Assembly (NCBI RefSeq): GCF_050003625.1
Contig: NC_134398.1
Location: 91,611,913 to 91,675,912 of the forward strand
Reading direction: 5' to 3'
DNA: 64,000 bases
From: Haematobia irritans
Lineage: Eukaryota > Arthropoda > Insecta > Diptera > Muscidae
A program made the translations under genes and the position numbers. The notes below the pieces were generated by a model. That model worked only from the letters and a program-made list of their open reading frames with translations, searched no databases and had not been told where the DNA came from. This document shows positions 54,690 to 64,000 of this stretch, in pieces (position 1 is the stretch's first letter; each line of letters begins with the position of its first letter).

Positions 54690-55860
54690 AGTTAGAAAAG
54701 TCTAAAGTCGGGCGGGCCGACTATAAATGCACCACTTTGTGATCTACATTTTCGATACCATCTGAAATCCTCCAAATTTATTGGGTGATATATATAAAGG
54801 TTTATGTTCCCATATACATACTTTTAAATCTGAACCGACAATATATTTAAGACTTCTTAGACATTTTTTGACTTCAAATTTAAGTCGGTTAAATCGGTTA
54901 ACGCCGATATTTATTAGAAATAAAGTTCAATTCGAGTCATTTTTACATGTTTTCGACTAACAGTGACGATTTTACAATGTATTTTGATCATTTTTCTCGA
55001 AATCAGAAAAAATATATATGGGAGCTATATCTAAATTTGAACCGATTTCAACCAAATTTGGCACGCAGAGCAACAAAGCTAATTCTACTCCTTGTACAAA
55101 ATTTCAACAAAATTCGAGTAAAAACTTGGCCTCTTTGGTCATATGAGTCTAAATCGGGCGAAAGATATATATGGGAGCTATATCCAAATCTGAACTAATT
55201 GTTTTCCTAGTGCAAAATTTTAAGCAAATTGCGCTAAAACTATGGCTTCTGTGATCATATAGGTCCAAATCGGGACTTAAATCTGAATCGATTTCAATAA
55301 AATTTAGCACACTTGACTTTACTGCTAATTGTAATCCTAGTGCAAAATTTCATCCAAATCAGGGTAAATCTCAGGCGTCTGGGCCCATATAAGTGCATAT
55401 CGGAAGAATGATATATATGGGAGCTATATCCAAATCTGAACCGATTTCAATAAAATTTGGCACACTAGACTATACTACTAATTGTTCTTCTAGTGCAAAA
55501 TTTCAACCAAATTGGGGTAAAACTTTGGCTTCTGGCCCCATATAAGTACATATCGGGCGAACGATATATATATGGGAGCTATATCTAACTCTAAACCGAT
55601 TTCTTCCAAAATCAATAGGGTTCTATTCTGATCCAAAACACATAATTGTGTCAAATTTGAAGTCGATTGGGCTTAAATTGCGACCTAGGCATTGATTACA
55701 AAAATGTGTTCACAGACGGACATGGCTATATCGACTCAGGAACCCACCCTGAGCATTTTTGCCAAAGACACCATGTCTATCTCGTCTCCTTCTGGGTATT
55801 GCAAACGTATGCACTAAATTATAAAACCCTGTATAGGGTATAACTTTTTATTTATGTGGC
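54690..55860 (+). repeat. Fly interspersed repeat with tandem units, copy 3
   Basis: Starts AAAACAAGTTAGAAAAGTC with AGTCGGGCGGGCCGAC and ends in ACCCTGTATAGGGTATAAC. Internal units with TATATGGGAGCTATATCTAA repeat about four times from 55015 to 55600. Same family as 32735 and 36755. Confidence 0.78.
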
Positions 55861-56543
55861 ATAAACATTTACCATTTATTTTTGGTAAAACTTTGTTCAG
55901 AACAAATAATTTTATTTTTGGAACATAGAAAATTATTCTTGTGATTCCATTCGTTGCAACCATAGTACTGCATCATCAATAGCACTGCCTCCTTTATATT
56001 TACCATGAAATGACAGCATAAATTGTGTTTATTATCCCGATGCCCAGTAAAAAGAAACGATTGTAAAATGAACTTCGCTAAATAGAGCTTTATTTGTTAA
56101 CATTTTTCTATAAATTTCGTGTTATATACATTATTTCTATTCAATCATGTAGTAGGGGGCGGCTAGATGGTGGTTGCTAGTTTATTACGAAAATACCACT
56201 CCATGTTATATTTATTTCGTCAATCGATCGTATAACAATTTTAAATAACAACGCGAACCCCTTTTGCATTATAATTTAACACAAATCATTTGAATAAATA
56301 AATTATTTCTTAATTCGCATTACAAATGGCGCCATGTTTTCAAACTAACTAATCTCAACATATGGAAGGATTTAACATGACCTAATTAGGGACTATGTGC
56401 TTTATGTCACTTTTTCAACTCGAAAAAAACAAAGTATCACAAACGAAAAAATATTTCGGTAGTTTTTCGCATTTTTGGTTTTGTATGGGATTTCGCTGCG
56501 GAAACCGAACATAGTACCTACCTTAATAAGGGAATAGTTTTAC

Positions 56544-56560
56544 TGGCGCAGTCGGTAGGA
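56544..56560 (+). other. Primer-binding site of the errantivirus
   Basis: TGGCGCAGTCGGTAGGA follows the LTR end. This is the tRNA-Ser type site recalled for several Drosophila errantiviruses such as 17.6. Confidence 0.75.
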
Positions 56561-57972
<1,412 letters not shown>

Positions 57973-59103
57973 ATGCCTGACGACAATCAGACCCCATTAT
58001 CTGTTACTATAGATCCCGTGAAATATTTGGGAAAACTCCCAGATTTCAACGGAGATTACAGGGACTTACAGACGTTTATTAATCTGATAGAAAGAATCCA
58101 CCCTCTTCTTAGGCGTTATGACGAACCATCTCAATATTTGTTTTCTGATATAATAAAGAGTAAACTGAAAGGAAAAGCTAGGGAAATTATAGAAATAAAT
58201 TACCAGGCGCAATCTTGGCATGACATTAAGACAATACTTATGAATAACTTTGGCGAAAGACAAAGTTTAGAAGAACTGTTTGACAAACTAAAAAGTGTTT
58301 CATTCAGGACTAATAGCGTAGAATTCTACAATGACATAAAGACACGACTTAGAAGCGTCAACAACAAGACAATTACATTATTAGGACCAAGCGAAGCGAC
58401 AAATGAATGTGCCAAAAATAATATGAAAACAGCACTTAACATATTTAGAGAAAAATTACCAGAACCGATGAGGACAATCATAACATGTAGAGACCCAGAC
58501 TCATTAGAAACCGCGATGGAAATATTATTTCAATCCGGATATGCATATCACACTTCAGCAAGTGGCATATTCAATTCTACCCCTAAACAGACCCAATACA
58601 GGCAAGGACAGGAAAATAAAAACGTACCCCAAAATAACGAAAAGAAGCCCCCTAATAACACCACATATCAGTATAATCGAAATTATCAAGGAAATAATCA
58701 TAGACCAGGACCCAGTCAACACCAAAACAATAGGAATTTTCAAGCTGCAAATTATCAACAGAAAGACAATCATTACCAACCCAATAGACACACCGGAAAT
58801 AACCCTATTCATCCAAACAACCAGAATAGCCGATCTTTTCACCACGGAAACAGGCAACCACCGATAGAACCAATGGACATAAATATGGTTCAGACACATT
58901 CCCCTCCGGAAGGACAGACACAATATGATGATGGAACAAACCCTCAAACCCAGGAAAATGGGATATGCAACTACAATACAACATACCATGATCAGACCCA
59001 ACAAGAATCGTATCAACAAACAGCATCCAGTTCTAGACCCACCACGGAAACCAACCTACAAAATTTTCATTTTCAGGCCTCAAAGGTGAACTACCCCATA
59101 TAG
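57973..59103 (+). CDS. Errantivirus gag
   Basis: An intact 376-codon frame from ATG at 57973. The first ~200 residues are a capsid-type domain (YLGKLPDFNGDYRDLQTFI, FGERQSLEELFDKLKSVSF). The C-terminal ~170 residues are Asn/Gln/Pro/His-rich with no CCHC knuckle, as in errantiviruses. Gag forms the particle and binds RNA. The end overlaps the pol frame, expected to be reached by -1 frameshifting. It is among the few uninterrupted retroelement frames here. Confidence 0.88.
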   Translation: MPDDNQTPLSVTIDPVKYLGKLPDFNGDYRDLQTFINLIERIHPLLRRYDEPSQYLFSDIIKSKLKGKAREIIEINYQAQSWHDIKTILMNNFGERQSLEELFDKLKSVSFRTNSVEFYNDIKTRLRSVNNKTITLLGPSEATNECAKNNMKTALNIFREKLPEPMRTIITCRDPDSLETAMEILFQSGYAYHTSASGIFNSTPKQTQYRQGQENKNVPQNNEKKPPNNTTYQYNRNYQGNNHRPGPSQHQNNRNFQAANYQQKDNHYQPNRHTGNNPIHPNNQNSRSFHHGNRQPPIEPMDINMVQTHSPPEGQTQYDDGTNPQTQENGICNYNTTYHDQTQQESYQQTASSSRPTTETNLQNFHFQASKVNYPI

Positions 59104-60234
59104 TAGTAAAAAATAACTTAAAATTTATTATAGACACCGGAGCTACACATTCATTAGTAAACCCCGGATTGTGTAACCCGAAATAGAAGATAAATACCGG
59201 ACCAGTGACACTTAAGACCCTCCAAAATAACGTACAATCTACTACAATATATAAAGTACCATTGTTTTCAGAGTTAAGGTGAGTATTAAGTTCGAGTTTA
59301 GCCGCTAAATTTCACTAAAGTGAAAACTAAATCAGTAATAAAAGCCATAAAATTATACATATTTGTTGCAGATTTAATTATAACTTGATGGGGAATATCC
59401 CAAAGCAAATTTTCACAAAGTTTGCATTCCTTAAAATGGATTATTAAAGAAAAGTAATCGTGAAAAAATGACGATTTTAGCGGCTAAACTCGAACTTAAT
59501 ACCCACCTTTAGGAGTTGAAAACGAATACTTTAATTTAATTGAATGCAAATTTCATGACTTTTACGACGGAATAATAGGAAACGATGTACTAAAGCGGTT
59601 TAAAGCTATCGTAAATTACGCAGACAACATTTTAGTTATTAACAATGTAAAAATACCACTTTTATATGCCAGAATAAATGGTGTCCAATTCGTCGTTGCA
59701 CACGAAAAAGGTCTCGTTCATCTTAAAGAACAACGTAACACTGAAGGAGATCTCATTCTTCAAGAAGGAATATATAACATACAAAATTTTAAGGTTGAAC
59801 TAGAAAATTCAAAGGACCACTTAAAGGTTGTACATTTGGATAAGAAAGACCTGACAATAGTAAACGTTGAAAACTTTTGTATCGTAGATGAAGAATTTCA
59901 ACAGACAGACCCAGTATTAGAACAAATTCGTATGACCCATATGAACTGCGAAGAAAAATCGACAGTAAAAAGGATAATAAAACGTTTTGAAGGAATTTTC
60001 TACCATCCTGACTCAAATTTAACATTTACTAATGCAATAAAACATAAAATAAACACTACGACCGACATCCCAATCTATTCCAAATCGTACCGCTATCCCT
60101 ATATCCATAAGGATGAGGTACAAAACCAAATTCAAGAAATGCTTGACAATGGAATCATACGTCATAGCACATCCCCATACTCTGCACCGATCTGGATCGT
60201 ACCAAAACGGTTTCAAACGGTTAGAAGAAGTTAA
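59080..60234 (+). pseudogene. Errantivirus pol, protease and RT N-terminus (split by MITE)
   Basis: The protease has FIIDTGATHSLVN near 59125 with an in-frame stop shortly after, and a continuation GIIGNDVLKRFKAIVNYAD beyond the 232-bp MITE. The RT N-terminal part has HKINTTTDIPIYSKSYRYP and IIRHSTSPYSAPIWIVPK, then breaks at about 60210, where sequence including the YxDD catalytic loop is absent. Inactive. Confidence 0.82.
59277..59508 (+). mobile_element. 232-bp PIF-like MITE, family 2, with TTA duplication
   Basis: Starts AGGTGAGTATTAAGTTCGAG and ends CTTAATACCCACCT; TTA at 59274-59276 and 59509-59511. Same length as the copy at 35126. It interrupts the protease region. Confidence 0.9.
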
Positions 60235-62254
60235 CTTAAAAGTACAACTAGATAAATCCGAATTTTTCAAAAGAGAGACAGAATTTTTAGGACATATTGT
60301 TACCCAAGATGGAATTAAACCTAACCCAAAAAAGATTGAATGCGTTACGAATTTCCCTTTGCCTAAAACCCCAAAACAGATAAAACAATTTCTTGGACTT
60401 ACCGGATATTATAGGAAATTTATTAAAGACTATTCATTAATTGCTAAACCAATGACTACCTTCTTAAAGAAGGATGCAAAGATTGACCCCTGTGATCAAA
60501 GATATCAACATAGTTTCCAAACCTTTAAGAAATTACTTACTAATGATCCCATCTTAGCTTATCCAGACTTTTCAAAAAAATTCACTCTCACAACGGACGC
60601 CAGCAATTACGCATTAGGAGCGATACTCTCTCAAGACGATCATCCTATCTGTTATGGTAGTCGAACACTTAACGAACATGAAATCAATTATAGTACGATT
60701 GAAAAAGAACTTTTGGCTATAATTTGGGCCACTAAATATTTTAGACCATATCTTTTTGGACGTAAATTCTTAATAGAAACAGATCATAGACCATTGACAT
60801 GGTTATTTTCGATCAAAGAACCAAATTCTAAACTCGTTAGATGGAGGCTAAGACTATCAGAGTTTGATTATGAAATTAAGTACAAGAAAGGTACCAAAAA
60901 TAGCAATGCCGACGCACTGTCAAGAATTGAGTGGGAACAAGTAAATATAAACCTAGTGGATATCCAAGAATCAATAATAAGAGAAAGCAGTTCGCCTATC
61001 AATATGTTTAAAAATCAAATTATAATAAATAAGATATCATCGGGTTCTGCACAAATAAAAAAGGAAACAATTTTCAAGAATAATAGGAAAACCATTAGAA
61101 TAAAGTCGCTCGACAAAGAATATATAATCATGTTATTAAAGACCTATTTTGACCCAGACCATATAAACGCAATTATGATCGACGATGAATTTTATGATAT
61201 ATTTCAGAATACGTACTTCGAATTCTTTTTAGAAAATAAGAATTTCAGAATCATAAGATGTTTTAAGAAATTAGAAGACATAGAAGATGAACTCATGTTA
61301 ACCGAGATTATAGAAAAGGAGCATTTAGATAAAAACCATCGAGGTATACAAGCAGTATTTGAAGAACTAAAGACACAAATATATAATCCTAAACTTAAAA
61401 TAAGAATAACCCAATTTATCAATAACTGTGAAATATGTACACTCGAAAAATATGACAGAAGACCTCCAAAAATTCCATTTAAAGTTACAGAAACACCAAA
61501 TAATCCAAAAGAAATAATACACGTAGACGTTTTCTATAGCTTATCTAAGTCCCTCTTTATGACAATAATAGATAAATTTTCGAAATTTGCAGTAGCATAT
61601 AAAATAATCGGAAGGACATGGACTGAATTCAAGACTAAACTTCTCCAATATATAAACACTTACGGAAAAATAAAAAAAATAGTCGTAGACAATGAACTAG
61701 GTTTTAAAGCCATACCTATGCGACAATTCCTGAACGACGAAGACATAGACATTCACTATACCTCCAATAGCATGTCAATGTCAAATTCTGACATTGAAAG
61801 ACTTCACAATACCATAAACGAACATTTAAGACTCCTAAGACATGATGAACGGAACAAGGACGAAGACATAGAAGACAAGATAAATAGAATCATTGGATTC
61901 TATAATAACACAATTCATAGTACGACAGGTGTAAAACCTATCGACTTTATTTCGGGAAAAATACATGAGAGTAGATACAAGGAAATTCATGATAAAATAG
62001 CTTTGAAGAAAGAAGAATATATCAAAAAACTAAATGAAAATCGGAAAGACGTAGAACTAGAAGAAGGAATGAATTTCATAAGAGAAATTAGAGGAGGAAA
62101 AAATCACCGTAAATATAGAAAAATAGACACATTAAAATTGGACGAAGAACACATAGAAAGTAAAACAACCGGACACAAATATTATAAGACACATGTTAGA
62201 CCAAAGAAGAAATACCAAGATAGAGACAATCCCACTGTTACTGCAACCAAATAA
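60205..62254 (+). pseudogene. Errantivirus pol, RT C-terminus, RNase H and integrase
   Basis: Open from about 60205: RT thumb (FLGHIVTQDGIKPNPKKIE, FLGLTGYYRKFIKDYSLIA), RNase H (TTDASNYALGAILSQ, ETDHRPLTWL, NSNADALSRIEW) and integrase with H-H-C-C (EHLDKNHRG, NCEICTLEK) and a D-D-E core (HVDVFYS, VVDNELGF, SDIERLHNTI). The upstream RT core is deleted and the frame at 60210-60234 is shifted relative to the preceding part. The open frame reported from 60113 begins with out-of-frame sequence. Confidence 0.85.
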
Positions 62255-62255
62255 T

Positions 62256-62275
62256 TCTTTTTTTATTTTCAGACA
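62256..62275 (+). promoter_or_regulatory. Splice acceptor before errantivirus env
   Basis: A T-rich tract ending TTTTCAG at 62272 lies three bases before the env ATG. Errantivirus env is known to be made from a spliced subgenomic RNA, and this matches the expected acceptor. Confidence 0.6.
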
Positions 62276-63804
62276 ATGGACCGATTATTGACCTTGACAT
62301 TACTTACAACCATTATGGCTCAAAAACTGCATATCCACGACCTGAACAACAATAACGGATTCTTACCTATTAAAACAGGCATTTTTAGACCCATAGAACA
62401 TTACTGTAAAGTAGTACATATCATAAACTTAACGGAGTACGATCAAACCTTAAACCTTATTTCAGGAAACATAAAGATGTTAAGTGGAACCAAATTGGAC
62501 ACAAAACCTTTATTGAATACAATGTATAAGAATTTTGAATTACTAAAAGCAAAAGTCGACTCTTTGAAACCTCACTTTAAATCAAAACGCGGACTGATTA
62601 ACATATTTGGAAAAGGACTTAAAATAATAGCAGGGACTATGGACAATGACGACAAGGAACAAATAGAAAAAAGTATAGAATTTCTTCATAGTAATCAAAC
62701 ACATATATCAAATAGTATAAATGGGTCAACTCACATTAGCATGACAATGTCTCGACAGATTAGGAACATAACAAACCACATAAATAATCAACAGTACCAA
62801 ATAGAAACATACCTAAATAGATTCAGGAACACAATACAAAAAAGACTATCAACAATAGAAGACGAAATAACATATATGACACAAGTATATCAGATAAACA
62901 ATGACATCTCAATATTTCAAAGCCATATTAACGATATCGGCAACATAATTTTTTCTAGCAAACTAGGAATAATCCCGACAGACATATTGACCAAGACTGA
63001 ACTGGACTTAATTCCCGACTTAGATAGTTACACGAATATCAAGATAACTGTAGCTTTTCAAGCACAAACACTTTTCATAATACTGAGAATACCAATATAT
63101 GCAGAAATACCAATGTCAAAAATTTTATTTGAACCTCTTCCAAATTCTCAAAATAAGTCCATCTTTCTGAAGGAACAGGAAGTGCTTACTGATATAGACA
63201 ATAATGTATTTAGAATAAACGTTAAAGACGGGTTACGGAAAAATCTTGAAAAAATTGATGATCAGTGTCTAACAAATCTTTTAAAATCTAAAGAGGCAGA
63301 ATGTCCAATGAAGAAATTACAAGAGCCAGAGATAGTGGAAGTTTTCCCCGGCTATTTAGTATTTAAGAATTATTATCAAAACTTTACACATAATTGTAAC
63401 AATAAAGAAAAGAATATTAAAGGAAACTTTTACATAGAATTCGAAAATTGTCAAATTAACACAACCGATAAAACCTATGAAAACGTATATATAAGAATAC
63501 ATGACAAATTAATTTTGAACAATTTTGTAACTAGAATAAGGAACCTTCAAACGAAACTGTGAAAGATTTGAATATAGAATCTTTATATATGAAACAATTA
63601 GAGTACGAAGAGAACATGGAAGAAATAATAAATAAATCGAATCAAATAAAAACAATAAATCTAAGCATACATACAATAATCATTTTATCAATTTTAATTA
63701 TATGTGTAACTTTCATATCAAAAACAAAGCAAAAATATATTATTTCGTCGGAGCCTCAATCTAACGATGGGGGTGTTATGACAGCTAAAATTGAAATCAT
63801 TTAG
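62276..63804 (+). pseudogene. Errantivirus env glycoprotein, split by a frameshift
   Basis: The first frame (62276-63562) begins with a short hydrophobic signal-like segment (LLTLTLLTTIMA). It has an SKR basic cleavage-like site near residue 105 before a glycine-rich segment, several N-x-S/T sites and a helical middle region. The second frame (63559-63804) overlaps by four bases and carries the single membrane-spanning segment (about 63655-63720) and a short tail. The split means the membrane anchor is not joined to the ectodomain in this copy. The family is related to baculovirus F-type envelope proteins; the copy is an old, defective insertion. Confidence 0.82.
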
Positions 63805-64000
63805 CTGTAATGGAATTACAACACAAGTTGAGTTTACAAGTAATTTTGCCAATGCAAAATTACCTTTTTATGTTAATTGCACAACAAACTTTCTCACACC
63901 TACCATTTTGTTCATTTTGCAATCTTAAACTGCAAACCAATCTTTTTTTCAATTCAAACTTTCTCACACCTACCTTTTTGTTCATTTTGCAATCCTAAAC
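63774..64000 (+). repeat. 3' LTR of the errantivirus (partial)
   Basis: Begins TGTTATGACAGC after a purine-rich GATGGGGG tract and matches 52564-52790 with three mismatches. It is cut by the window end. Confidence 0.9.

Larger units (their letters stand above)
53111..56523. mobile_element. 3.4-kb composite with PIF-like ends carrying a cathepsin pseudogene
   Basis: Left end AGGTAGGTACTATGTTTG, right end AACATAGTACCTACCT, and TAA at 53108-53110 and 56524-56526. The right ~230 bp belongs to family 3; the left arm is only distantly related. Inside are a cathepsin F pseudogene (53480-54170), an interspersed repeat (54690-55860) and family-3-like sequence (56040-56523). It sits in the LTR close to the primer-binding site. 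Whether one element captured the gene or several events are superposed is not settled by this copy. Confidence 0.6.
52564..56543 (+). repeat. 5' LTR of the errantivirus, interrupted
   Basis: LTR sequence is 52564-53110 and about 56527-56543. It contains a ~71-bp direct repeat (CTTTCTCACACCTACC at 52679 and 52750) and a ~55-bp repeat unit (GTTAACGTAATGCACTT at 52943 and 52981). Such internal repeats often act as enhancer-like units in LTRs. AGTATATTATAACC at 53017 is TATA-like. Confidence 0.8.

Overview
This is eukaryotic, AT-rich, repeat-saturated DNA, most likely from a brachyceran fly and probably a calyptrate such as a muscid. The one apparently intact host gene (31356-32309) encodes a WDR82 protein that reads like the Drosophila orthologue, and the mobile elements (errantivirus-type Gypsy, BEL/Pao, LOA-, jockey- and CR1-type LINEs, rosa-type mariner, Tc1, pogo/Tigger) are a typical fly set. 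The species assignment is inference. Almost everything else in the window is transposon, often nested two or three deep.

Left part (1-18 kb): an end of a 1-kb TA-flanked element (1-506), a 234-bp PIF/Harbinger-like MITE (594-827), and a nearly intact LOA-type LINE on the minus strand (1090-6106, 10-bp target-site duplication) with one nonsense codon and one single-base frameshift. From 6285 to about 17370 lies what I interpret as one jockey-type LINE (minus strand) broken into at least six pieces. The interrupting DNA is an unclassified element (8366-9690), two copies of a ~1.45-kb CCCAATAAACA-ended element (9755-12153 and 12783-16091), and one complete plus one partial PIF-like MITE. The two large copies themselves carry a 966-bp element with an 8-bp duplication and an inverted pair of identical-protein, N-terminally deleted rosa (DD41D) mariners. 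A 166-bp tandem repeat abuts ORF1.

Middle (18.6-29.3 kb): a Mag-like Gypsy element (18654-29338, TSD AATAG) whose 249-bp LTRs differ at one base although its interior is gutted. A 1000-bp element sits in the 5' LTR, a CR1-like LINE sits after the RT (with another 1.45-kb element in its 5' region), and a 257-bp MITE with a 9-bp TSD sits in the integrase. A fourth 1.45-kb element copy (29830-31058), carrying a MITE, follows. Wdr82 lies at 31.1-32.4 kb with a DRE-like palindrome upstream. Three copies of a fly interspersed repeat with internal tandem units, a dead Tc1 element, PIF-like MITEs and an internally deleted Tigger occupy 32.7-39.7 kb.

Right part (39.9-64 kb): a decayed BEL/Pao element (41180-48521, minus) interrupted by a 352-bp element (8-bp TSD) and a 5'-truncated LINE (9-bp TSD), next to a second BEL-type gag-protease fragment with a 274-bp tandem duplication. 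Then come a very long (TA)n tract, two ~430-bp PIF-like MITEs, and an errantivirus-type Gypsy (52564 to beyond the window end) with gag, pol and env. In that Gypsy the RT catalytic core is deleted, a 232-bp MITE splits the protease region, and a 3.4-kb composite with PIF-like ends and a cathepsin F pseudogene sits in the 5' LTR.

The strongest general observation is a clan of PIF/Harbinger-like MITEs of several sequence families sharing an AGGNNGGTA terminus and 3-bp, mostly TTA/TAA, target duplications. The genes do not form an operon or pathway; apart from Wdr82 the coding sequences are transposon proteins in varying decay.
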